A stretch of DNA of 5,744 bases from Verrucomicrobiota bacterium (GTDB taxonomy: Bacteria > Verrucomicrobiota > Verrucomicrobiia > Methylacidiphilales > Verrucolacustridaceae), in NCBI GenBank assembly GCA_016876055.1, contig VHDM01000067.1, forward strand, positions 1-5,744, given 5' to 3'. Made by a program: the position numbers and the translations under genes. Shown piece by piece: positions 1-5,035 of this stretch (the stretch's first letter is position 1; each line of letters starts with the position of its first letter). The notes beneath the pieces were generated by a model. It worked only from the letters and a program-made list of their open reading frames with translations. It did no database searches and was not told the DNA's origin.

Positions 1-285
1 TCCCGCTACCCCCGCCGCCACCGTGATCCTGGCGGTGGTTTTCGTCACCAGCGTCGACCGCACCGCCGTCCTCGGGTTACGGAGATCGATCTGCCAGTCC
101 ACCAGCCGGTTGAAGGCCATCGCGGCCGTCCGCGCTCCCACCAAGCATGTCAAAACTCCCAGCCACACCCGCCCGGCCGGCAAACCGCCCGCCGCGGTCA
201 ACATCGATGCCAACCCGAACGGCAGGGCAAAGATCGTGTGCTCAAACCGGATGAACTCGGCCCATTTTCGCACGGAAAATTTCAC
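1..285 (-). CDS. ubiA: UbiA-family prenyltransferase, N-terminal part (cut by left edge)
   Basis: Membrane enzyme that attaches a polyprenyl chain to an aromatic acid in quinone biosynthesis. It could be 4-hydroxybenzoate polyprenyltransferase (UbiA) or the related MqnP of the futalosine menaquinone route; the fragment cannot separate them. Only the first 95 residues are present of a family usually near 290. I read RFEHTIFALPF (residues 13-23), the family's usual opening, then two hydrophobic segments (about 15-33 and 39-57). The first Asp-rich prenyl-diphosphate/Mg site follows as NRLVDWQID (59-67, matching NRxxDxxxD), then RNPRTAVR (69-76). I chose GTG at 285-283 because an in-frame TAG lies at 297-295 and the protein then begins where family members do; GTG at 273-271 is the only close alternative. 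No Shine-Dalgarno is visible, but a -10-like element sits six bases upstream. It is transcribed divergently from the MORN-repeat gene. Family assignment is confident; substrate is inferred. Confidence 0.9.
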   Translation of the reverse strand, partial: MKFSVRKWAEFIRFEHTIFALPFGLASMLTAAGGLPAGRVWLGVLTCLVGARTAAMAFNRLVDWQIDLRNPRTAVRSTLVTKTTARITVAAGVAG

Positions 286-291
286 GGTTGG

Positions 292-300
292 ATTCTACCA
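292..300 (-). promoter_or_regulatory. Candidate extended -10 promoter for ubiA, leaderless geometry
   Basis: On the minus strand the sequence reads TGG-TAGAAT-CCAACC-GTG. This is an extended -10 (TGn plus TAGAAT, one mismatch to TATAAT) followed by exactly six bases and the GTG start. Transcription starting about seven bases after the hexamer would begin on the start codon, giving a leaderless mRNA, which fits the absence of a Shine-Dalgarno. There is no good -35 at 16-18 bases; a TTGAGA lies at 319-324, but the 21-base spacer is too long. The element is seen in the sequence; its function is inferred. Confidence 0.4.
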
Positions 301-358
301 CAAATTCATCTTTTCCGTTCTCAAGGACCCTCGGGCCCCTCCCCAGCTTCGTGCTTAC

Positions 359-374
359 GGAAATCTCCATTTCC
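359..374. repeat. Short inverted repeat upstream of the MORN-repeat gene
   Basis: GGAAAT (359-364), CTCC spacer, ATTTCC (369-374): perfect 6-base arms, ending 16 bases before the ATG at 391. It could be an operator half-site pair or a small hairpin in the 5' leader of the MORN gene. A CTTACG direct repeat (354-359 and 376-381) flanks it. The rest of the 105-base divergent gap shows no convincing -35/-10 pair for the plus-strand gene; the best is a weak TACGCT at 378-383. Short enough to be chance. Confidence 0.25.
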
Positions 375-390
375 ACTTACGCTGGGCCTG

Positions 391-1821
391 ATGCGTGCCG
401 GGTTGCTCCTCCTTCTCGCCTGGCTCCTTCTCGCCACCCGCGCGGGTGCCCAATCCGAAGTGGGCCTCATTCTCAACGCCATCGTGCAGGGCCTCCAGAC
501 CGCCGAGGCCATCCGTCGTTCAGTCGAAAATTCCCAGCAGTTTCCCAATCCGCCCGGCCAACCCCCCGGCGATCCCATCTGGGACTACGAGGAATCCTCC
601 CTCGTCCCCGTCGAGGTACTCCGGCGGGGCCCCTACCGGAACCTCTCCGGCCAAATGGTCCTCAGCGCCCGCCAAACGCCCCAAGGCCAGGTGGAGCTTC
701 TTTTTTACCGCCCCGACGGCTCGGTCTCCCGACGGGAATTCGTCCGCTTCGACCGCCGGGACGGCCGCCGCATCGATCAGGGTGAAAAGGGCAACCCCAC
801 CGCCGAAGGCCCCATCCGCAACGGCCTCCCTGAGGGCGACTGGCAGTTCTATTCCGCCGAGGGAAAGCTGACCGCCGAAACCCGCATGCTGGCCGGCAAG
901 ATGACCGGCCCCCAGATTCTCTTCAACCCCGACGGGCGGCAACGTTCCTTCAACACCCTCGTGGACGGCCGTCGCCAGGGGCCCGCTACCCTTTTTCATC
1001 CCGATGGCTCGGTTTCGGACAACCTCAGCTATCTCGGCGACCAGCTCGACGGTCCCGCCCAGGGCTGGTGGCCCGACGGCACCCCCCGCTATACCGCCAC
1101 CTGGAAAGCCGGACAGCTGGACGGCCCCTCCCTCGAATATTTCGCGTCCGGCGCCAAGCGCTCCGAGACCTTCTACCGTGCCGGCAAAAAGGAAGGACCT
1201 GCCCGCACCTGGAACGAGCAGGGGGACCTGCTCATCGAGGAGCCGTGGAAGGATGACCACCTGGACGGGTTGGTCCGCGAGCTCTATCCCGACGGCAAGT
1301 CCAAGATGGAAACCACTTTTCGCGCCGGAAAAAAAAGCGGGCCTTTTCAAAGTTATGGCCCGGAGGGGGGCCTGGCCACCTCCGGTGAGTTTCAGGAGGA
1401 CAAACTATCCGGCCCCCTGCTGCTGCACTACCCGGACGGGAAAACCTTTGCCGAATGCCAATACGACGGCGACCGTCTCATCGGCGGCCGCCTGCTCTAT
1501 CCAGACGGCAGGCTTCTCGGGCAGTTCGGCCCCGTGACCGGCGACTCCGGTAAGGTCAGCTCCCTTTTTCTGCAGTACCCCGGCGGCAAACCCCTCAGCT
1601 CCGCCCGCTTCGACGCCACTTCCCAAACCGTCTCCTGGCAAGGCTGGGCAGCCGACGGTCATCCGCTGGGCCAGCTCGAAAATATTCCCGCCGCCCGCCC
1701 TTCACCCTCCCCGGACGCCAGCCGGGACACCCAAGTCTCTACCTGGCTCGCCCAACAAGAATCGCTGGAGGTTCAAATCAATCTCGCCTTCCCGCCCGAG
1801 TTTAATCTGGTCCCACGGTAA
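391..1821 (+). CDS. Secreted MORN-repeat (YwqK-like) protein
   Basis: Predicted exported protein of 476 residues, role unknown. A signal peptide is clear: Arg at position 2, a Leu-rich core (5-14) and an AGA cleavage site after residue 20, just before QSEVG. The ORF stays open upstream to 238, but ATG 391 is chosen because the signal peptide starts there. After a Pro-rich linker (51-65), residues about 85-150 hold degenerate repeats. Residues 173-364 are eight MORN-type units of exactly 24 residues, each opening with Gly-Pro or a close variant and carrying a central aromatic-x-PDG-like turn. A ninth partial unit starts at 365, and weaker units run to about 431. The tail (435-476) is Pro/Ser-rich then hydrophilic. 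Such proteins are often auto-named 'YwqK family antitoxin'; an exported protein with no toxin gene beside it makes that unlikely. Repeats of this type are thought to act as binding or scaffold surfaces. The gene stands alone between a divergent ubiA and a convergent FmdB-like gene. Confidence 0.88.
   Translation: MRAGLLLLLAWLLLATRAGAQSEVGLILNAIVQGLQTAEAIRRSVENSQQFPNPPGQPPGDPIWDYEESSLVPVEVLRRGPYRNLSGQMVLSARQTPQGQVELLFYRPDGSVSRREFVRFDRRDGRRIDQGEKGNPTAEGPIRNGLPEGDWQFYSAEGKLTAETRMLAGKMTGPQILFNPDGRQRSFNTLVDGRRQGPATLFHPDGSVSDNLSYLGDQLDGPAQGWWPDGTPRYTATWKAGQLDGPSLEYFASGAKRSETFYRAGKKEGPARTWNEQGDLLIEEPWKDDHLDGLVRELYPDGKSKMETTFRAGKKSGPFQSYGPEGGLATSGEFQEDKLSGPLLLHYPDGKTFAECQYDGDRLIGGRLLYPDGRLLGQFGPVTGDSGKVSSLFLQYPGGKPLSSARFDATSQTVSWQGWAADGHPLGQLENIPAARPSPSPDASRDTQVSTWLAQQESLEVQINLAFPPEFNLVPR
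907..1482 (+). repeat. Eight in-frame 72-bp MORN repeat units
   Basis: Gly codons opening each unit fall at residues 173, 197, 221, 245, 269, 293, 317 and 341, an unbroken 24-residue (72-base) step, with a ninth Gly at 365. Six of the eight openings are Gly-Pro before the variable strand; the exception among the first eight is GL at 293, and the ninth is GG. The units at 245 and 293, one unit apart, end with the near-identical RAGKKEGP and RAGKKSGP; the units at 197 and 221 both end in QLDGP. DNA identity between most units is low, so this is an old protein repeat held by selection, not a recent tandem array. Confidence 0.85.
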
Positions 1822-1843
1822 AGGCGGAAACCATTCCCGGAGC

Positions 1844-1874
1844 GGGGTGCCTCCGTTCTGCCACCCCCGTTTTT
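1844..1874 (+). terminator. Candidate intrinsic terminator of the MORN gene
   Basis: GGGGTG (1844-1849) can pair with CACCCC (1862-1867) across a 12-base loop, and a run of five T follows at 1870-1874. It begins 22 bases after the stop codon in the 86-base convergent gap. An alternative hairpin, CGGAG/CTCCG (1839-1843 with 1850-1854), overlaps it and lacks a T run. On the minus strand the hairpin is not followed by T, so it would serve the plus-strand gene only. Confidence 0.5.
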
Positions 1875-1907
1875 ACAAAAGTCCCCACATTGTTTCCAGC
1901 GTCCCCC

Positions 1908-2486
1908 TCAAGTGCGTCCCCGCACCATCTTCCGCTTTTTGCGCTCAAAATCCGAAAATTCATACAGCTTCGGATCTCGACGCGGCGGAAGCCTTTTCCG
2001 CAACCTCAGGCGCAAGTCACCTGGTTCCTTTTTGCCGGCTTCCTCCCCCTCCATGCCGTCCATCTTTTCCAAAACATCCCCGTATTCAGCCTCCAGTTTG
2101 TCGGGGTCCTCACCCTTTTCCAGCCGGTGGAGCATCTCACCCATCTCTCCGGGTAATTTCTGCCCGCTCGCTTCCATCATCCGTCTCATCATCCGTCCGA
2201 GCACCTTGGGATCGGGATGGTTTTCATCCATCCGGGAGAACTCGTCGGCCATCTTCATCATCTCCCGCTCCGTTCGGGGATCCATCTCCATGCCAGCGCC
2301 CTCGGGCCCTGCTGGCTTCACGGGTTCTTTGGCTCGGCCCGGAGCGGCGAAACGGGAGATCATTTTCTCCATTTTGTGCTTCGGATGATCCGGGCAAAGC
2401 GGCACTTCGCCCTCTTGCAAGGTGCGCCTCGCAAAAAAACTGTAAATGCGGTGGGAGTCCGGACTGTAAAACTCGTAGATGGGCAT
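1908..2486 (-). CDS. FmdB-like small protein with degenerate zinc ribbon and Met-rich tail
   Basis: 192 residues, function unknown. It opens MPIYEFYSPDSHRIYSFF, the layout of FmdB-type zinc-ribbon proteins, which normally carry a CxxC pair near residues 8-11 and a second pair further on. Here the first pair is Ser8 and Ser11. The second site keeps one Cys, as CPDHPKH (Cys31, His34, His37). Classical four-Cys zinc binding is therefore lost. Residues 66-147 are acidic, probably helical and rich in Met (14 in that stretch, 18 in the whole protein). The C-terminus is basic (RKKRKMVRGRT). No signal peptide or membrane segment is seen. The ORF extends upstream to 2543, but ATG 2486 matches the family N-terminus. 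It lies 79 bases downstream of the epimerase gene on the same strand and may be read through from it, though palindromes in the gap could give it its own control. No Shine-Dalgarno and no clear terminator are visible. Confidence 0.75.
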   Translation of the reverse strand: MPIYEFYSPDSHRIYSFFARRTLQEGEVPLCPDHPKHKMEKMISRFAAPGRAKEPVKPAGPEGAGMEMDPRTEREMMKMADEFSRMDENHPDPKVLGRMMRRMMEASGQKLPGEMGEMLHRLEKGEDPDKLEAEYGDVLEKMDGMEGEEAGKKEPGDLRLRLRKRLPPRRDPKLYEFSDFERKKRKMVRGRT

Positions 2487-2541
2487 GAAGGGTCGGAGCC
2501 TGGGGATTAGGGAGACGGTCCCGGAACCTCTTGGCCCCCGC

Positions 2542-2565
2542 AAACCGGTTTTCGTCCGGCCGGAC
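2542..2565. promoter_or_regulatory. Two adjacent perfect palindromes in the epimerase/FmdB-like gap
   Basis: AAACCGGTTT (2542-2551) and GTCCGGCCGGAC (2554-2565) are perfect self-complementary sequences two bases apart. The second abuts the epimerase stop codon (2568-2566). Neither has a loop or a following T run, so dyad-symmetric protein-binding sites (operators for the FmdB-like gene, 56 bases from its start) or methylation sites fit better than a terminator. Symmetry is seen; function is inferred. Confidence 0.3.
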
Positions 2566-3615
2566 TCACGAAGAACGCTTTTTCCAAGCTTCCACTATTT
2601 CGGCAAAGATGTCGGGGAGCGTTTTCGTCAGTTTCCAGGCAGGATAATGATTTTGCATTTTTCTTAAATCCGAAATGTAACAGATGTGGTCCCCTTCCCG
2701 GTTCTTGTCGACGTACTCCCACTGCATTGGAAGGCCGGTCAGTTTCTCGCATGCGGCAAAGGCCTCGAGGATGGAGCAGCTGTTCTGCCGGCCGCCACCC
2801 AAATTATAGATCTCCCCGACGCGGGGCTGGTTTAAAAATTCCGCAATAAACCGGGCCACGTCGAGCGAATGGATATTGTCCCGCACCTGCTTCCCTTGGT
2901 ATCCGTACACTTTGTAGGTCTTCCCCTGCAGGTTGCACTTGACCAAATAGGAGAGAAAACCGTGCAGTTCGACGCCGCTATGGTTCGGCCCGGTCAGACA
3001 CCCGCCCCGCAGACAGCAGGTCTTCATCCCAAAGTACCGCCCATACTCCTGCACCATCACGTCAGCAGCCACCTTGGAGGCCCCGAAGAGGGAATGCTTG
3101 CTGGCGTCGATGGGAAAAGTCTCCGCAATCCCGTGCTCATAAGCCGGGTCGTCGTAATCCCACCGGGTCTCGAGTTCCTTCCGTGGAATGAGGTTGGGCC
3201 GGTCTCCGTACACCTTGTTGGTTGAAAGATGGACAAAGGGGCTCTCCCGGCAGGCCCGGCGGACCGCCTCCAGCAGGTTGAGGGTGCCGGTGGCATTGAC
3301 GTCGAAATCGTCGAACGGACGCGCGGCGGCGAGATCGTGGCTGGGCTGGGCGGCCGTGTGGACGATGGCGGTGGGCCGAAGCCTGGCGAGGAGTTGCTGG
3401 ACGGTTTCGCGGTCGCGAATGTCCAGCTCGTGATGCTGAAAGCTCTTGAATTGCTTCACCAACTGTTGCTGATTCCAACGGGTATCACCGCTGGGCCCAA
3501 AAAAATCCGCCCGCTGATTGTTGTCCACCCCGTGCACCTCCGCACCCTGCCCGGCGAAGTAACGAACGACCTCGGAGCCAATCAGCCCGGATGAACCGGT
3601 CACCAAAAGCTTCAC
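2566..3615 (-). CDS. NAD-dependent sugar-nucleotide epimerase/dehydratase (extended SDR)
   Basis: 349-residue cytoplasmic Rossmann enzyme acting on a nucleotide-linked sugar. The NAD site is TGSSGLIGS (6-14, GxxGxxG). VHTAAQPSH (85-93) matches the strand-4 motif, and HLSTNKVYGD (129-138) contains the usual catalytic Ser/Thr (131-132). The YxxxK site reads FGASK: Phe177 replaces the proton-donor Tyr, while Lys181 is kept. The substrate side has RGGCLTGPNHSGVELHGF (203-220), then VRDNIHSLDVA (244-254) and YNLGGG (270-275). From memory it resembles proteins annotated as CDP-paratose 2-epimerase-like, but Phe in this place makes that reaction doubtful and the substrate is unknown. GTG 3615-3613 is chosen because the Rossmann strand KLLVTG begins there; upstream extension to 3780 overlaps ugd. 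The start overlaps the ugd stop as GTGA, which suggests translational coupling. With ugd and rmlA next to it, a role in polysaccharide precursor supply is likely. Confidence 0.88.
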   Translation of the reverse strand: MKLLVTGSSGLIGSEVVRYFAGQGAEVHGVDNNQRADFFGPSGDTRWNQQQLVKQFKSFQHHELDIRDRETVQQLLARLRPTAIVHTAAQPSHDLAAARPFDDFDVNATGTLNLLEAVRRACRESPFVHLSTNKVYGDRPNLIPRKELETRWDYDDPAYEHGIAETFPIDASKHSLFGASKVAADVMVQEYGRYFGMKTCCLRGGCLTGPNHSGVELHGFLSYLVKCNLQGKTYKVYGYQGKQVRDNIHSLDVARFIAEFLNQPRVGEIYNLGGGRQNSCSILEAFAACEKLTGLPMQWEYVDKNREGDHICYISDLRKMQNHYPAWKLTKTLPDIFAEIVEAWKKRSS

Positions 3616-5003
3616 GAAACGGCGGCTGAGGGCACCGGGGGTTTGCCGATCGCAAAAACCTTGAAGCCCATTTCCCTTAGGTTTTCGTGCGGCAGGAGGT
3701 TTCGCCCGTCGAAAAGAAACGCGGGTTTCTGCATCCCGTCGTGGATTTTTTGGAAGTCGAGCGTCTTGAATTCGTCCCACTCGGTGAGCACGGCCACCCC
3801 GTGGGCGCCGTGGCAGGCCTCCAGGGCGCTTGTTGCCACCGCGAGATTCGGGTTTTTTTCGGATCCAAGGACTTCCGCGCAGATTTGCGTTGGGGACACG
3901 CGGGGGTCATAGACGACAACCCGGGCACCCTCCTTGATAAGGTCACGGCAAACGGCAATCGCGGCGCTCTCGCGGGTGTCGTTGGTGTCCTTCTTGAAGG
4001 CAAACCCCAGCACGGCGATGGACTTGCCACGGACGGTGCTAAAGAGCTCGCGCACCACCCTCGCCGAAAAACGGTGCTTCTGCCAGTCGTTCATCTTCAC
4101 GACCGATTCCCAGAAGGCGGCCACCTCAGGCAGGCCGAAGTGCTCGCAAAGGTAGACGAGGTTTAAGATGTCCTTCTGGAAGCAGGAGCCGCCGAAACCA
4201 ACGGAAGCCTTGAGAAATTTCGGCCCGATCCGGGAATCGCGGCCGATCGCCCGGGCCACCTCCTCCACATCCGCCCCGGTCGCCTCACAAAGGGCGGAGA
4301 TCGAGTTGATCGAGGAAATGCGCTGGGCGAGGAACGCATTGGCGACAAGCTTGGAGAGCTCGGCCGACCAGAGGTTGGTGGTCAGAATCCGGTCGCGCGG
4401 AATCCAGCGGGCGTAGATCGCAGCCACCTTTTCCACGGCGGCGCGGCCCTCCGGCGTTTGTTCCCCCCCGATAAGAATCCGGTCCGGATTCTCGAGATCG
4501 GCCACCGCAGTGCCCTCGGCAAGAAATTCCGGGTTGGAAAGGACCTGAAAGGTGCCGTTCTTGGAGTTGGAGCGGAGGATGGTGAGCATGGCGGAGGCTG
4601 TGCGGACCGGGATGGTGCTTTTCTCAACGATAATCTTTGCGCCCTCGGCCACCTCGGCAATCATCCGGGCGGCGGCTTCCACATAGGTGAGATCGGCCGC
4701 GCGACCGGCACCAACCCCGTGGGTTTTGGTGGGAGTACCAACGCACACAAAGATGATGTCGGCCGCCTGGAGGGCGCTTTTCACATCGGCCGTGAAGCGG
4801 AGGTTCTTTCCGCGGGCCTTTTTCACAACCTCTTCGAGGCCGGGCTCATAGACCGGCAAGGGCCCCTCGTTCCAGGCACGGATCCGGGCCTCATTCATGT
4901 CCGTGACGATGACTTCCAGATCCGGGCACTTGGCGGCAATCATCGCCATGGTGGGACCGCCGACGTAGCCGGCGCCGAGGCAACAGATCCGAGGGGGTGG
5001 CAT
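3612..5003 (-). CDS. ugd: UDP-glucose 6-dehydrogenase, animal-like type
   Basis: Oxidises UDP-glucose to UDP-glucuronate with two NAD+, feeding surface polysaccharide synthesis. 463 residues, full length. The N-terminal Rossmann site is CLGAGYVGGPT (8-18), then YEPGLEEVV (52-60), VGTPTKTHG (88-96), EKSTIPVR (127-134) and SNPEFLAEGT (156-165). The catalytic residues line up two places below human UGDH numbering: Thr130, Glu159, Glu163, Lys218, Asn222, Cys274 (in GFGGSCFQKD) and Asp278. The C-terminal UDP-binding domain holds GFAFKKDTNDTRES (333-346) and FDGRNLL (431-437). Long stretches, such as NAFLAQRISSINSISALCEA (222-241), match the animal enzyme as I remember it, far closer than short bacterial Ugd. 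ATG 5003 is chosen because the Rossmann strand starts four residues later; the ORF stays open upstream but overlaps rmlA. No Shine-Dalgarno is seen; a -10-like element lies six bases upstream. The stop overlaps the epimerase start. Confidence 0.95.
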   Translation of the reverse strand: MPPPRICCLGAGYVGGPTMAMIAAKCPDLEVIVTDMNEARIRAWNEGPLPVYEPGLEEVVKKARGKNLRFTADVKSALQAADIIFVCVGTPTKTHGVGAGRAADLTYVEAAARMIAEVAEGAKIIVEKSTIPVRTASAMLTILRSNSKNGTFQVLSNPEFLAEGTAVADLENPDRILIGGEQTPEGRAAVEKVAAIYARWIPRDRILTTNLWSAELSKLVANAFLAQRISSINSISALCEATGADVEEVARAIGRDSRIGPKFLKASVGFGGSCFQKDILNLVYLCEHFGLPEVAAFWESVVKMNDWQKHRFSARVVRELFSTVRGKSIAVLGFAFKKDTNDTRESAAIAVCRDLIKEGARVVVYDPRVSPTQICAEVLGSEKNPNLAVATSALEACHGAHGVAVLTEWDEFKTLDFQKIHDGMQKPAFLFDGRNLLPHENLREMGFKVFAIGKPPVPSAAVS

Positions 5004-5009
5004 CAGAGG

Positions 5010-5018
5010 ATTAAAGCA
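5010..5018 (-). promoter_or_regulatory. Candidate extended -10 immediately upstream of ugd
   Basis: On the minus strand: TGC-TTTAAT-CCTCTG-ATG. This is an extended -10-like element (TGn plus TTTAAT, one mismatch to TATAAT) exactly six bases before the ATG, the same spacing as in front of ubiA. It lies in the 32-base gap after rmlA and would give an internal, leaderless transcript starting at or next to the ugd start codon. The -35 region (TAGCCG at 17 bases) is poor. Alternatively this is just AT-rich intergenic sequence and ugd is read from an upstream rmlA promoter. Confidence 0.33.
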
Positions 5019-5035
5019 AATAGTGCGGTCTTCGG

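Noticed and set aside
238..390. Upstream extension of the MORN-repeat gene to 238
   Set aside because: It would overlap ubiA's 5' end and its promoter and bury a textbook signal peptide 51 residues inside the protein.
23..391. Plus-strand open frame (122 codons) over the left edge
   Set aside because: It is antisense to the clear UbiA N-terminus and shows no family features.
520..1350. Long minus-strand open frame (276 codons) opposite the MORN gene
   Set aside because: Glycine/alanine-rich translation with no recognisable motif. It is the mirror of a GC-rich gene with strong codon bias, while the plus strand has a signal peptide and regular repeats.
907..1482. Tandem DNA repeat or CRISPR-like array
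   Set aside because: The 72-base periodicity is visible at the protein level only; units are too diverged in DNA and lack constant repeats with unique spacers.
391..1821. YwqK-type antitoxin of a toxin-antitoxin pair
   Set aside because: The product is predicted to be exported and no small toxin-like ORF lies beside it; the label is inherited from automatic naming of MORN-type repeats.
1847..2488. Plus-strand open frames across the FmdB-like gene
   Set aside because: Pro/Ser/Arg-rich translations typical of antisense shadows; the minus frame carries the MPIYEF family start.
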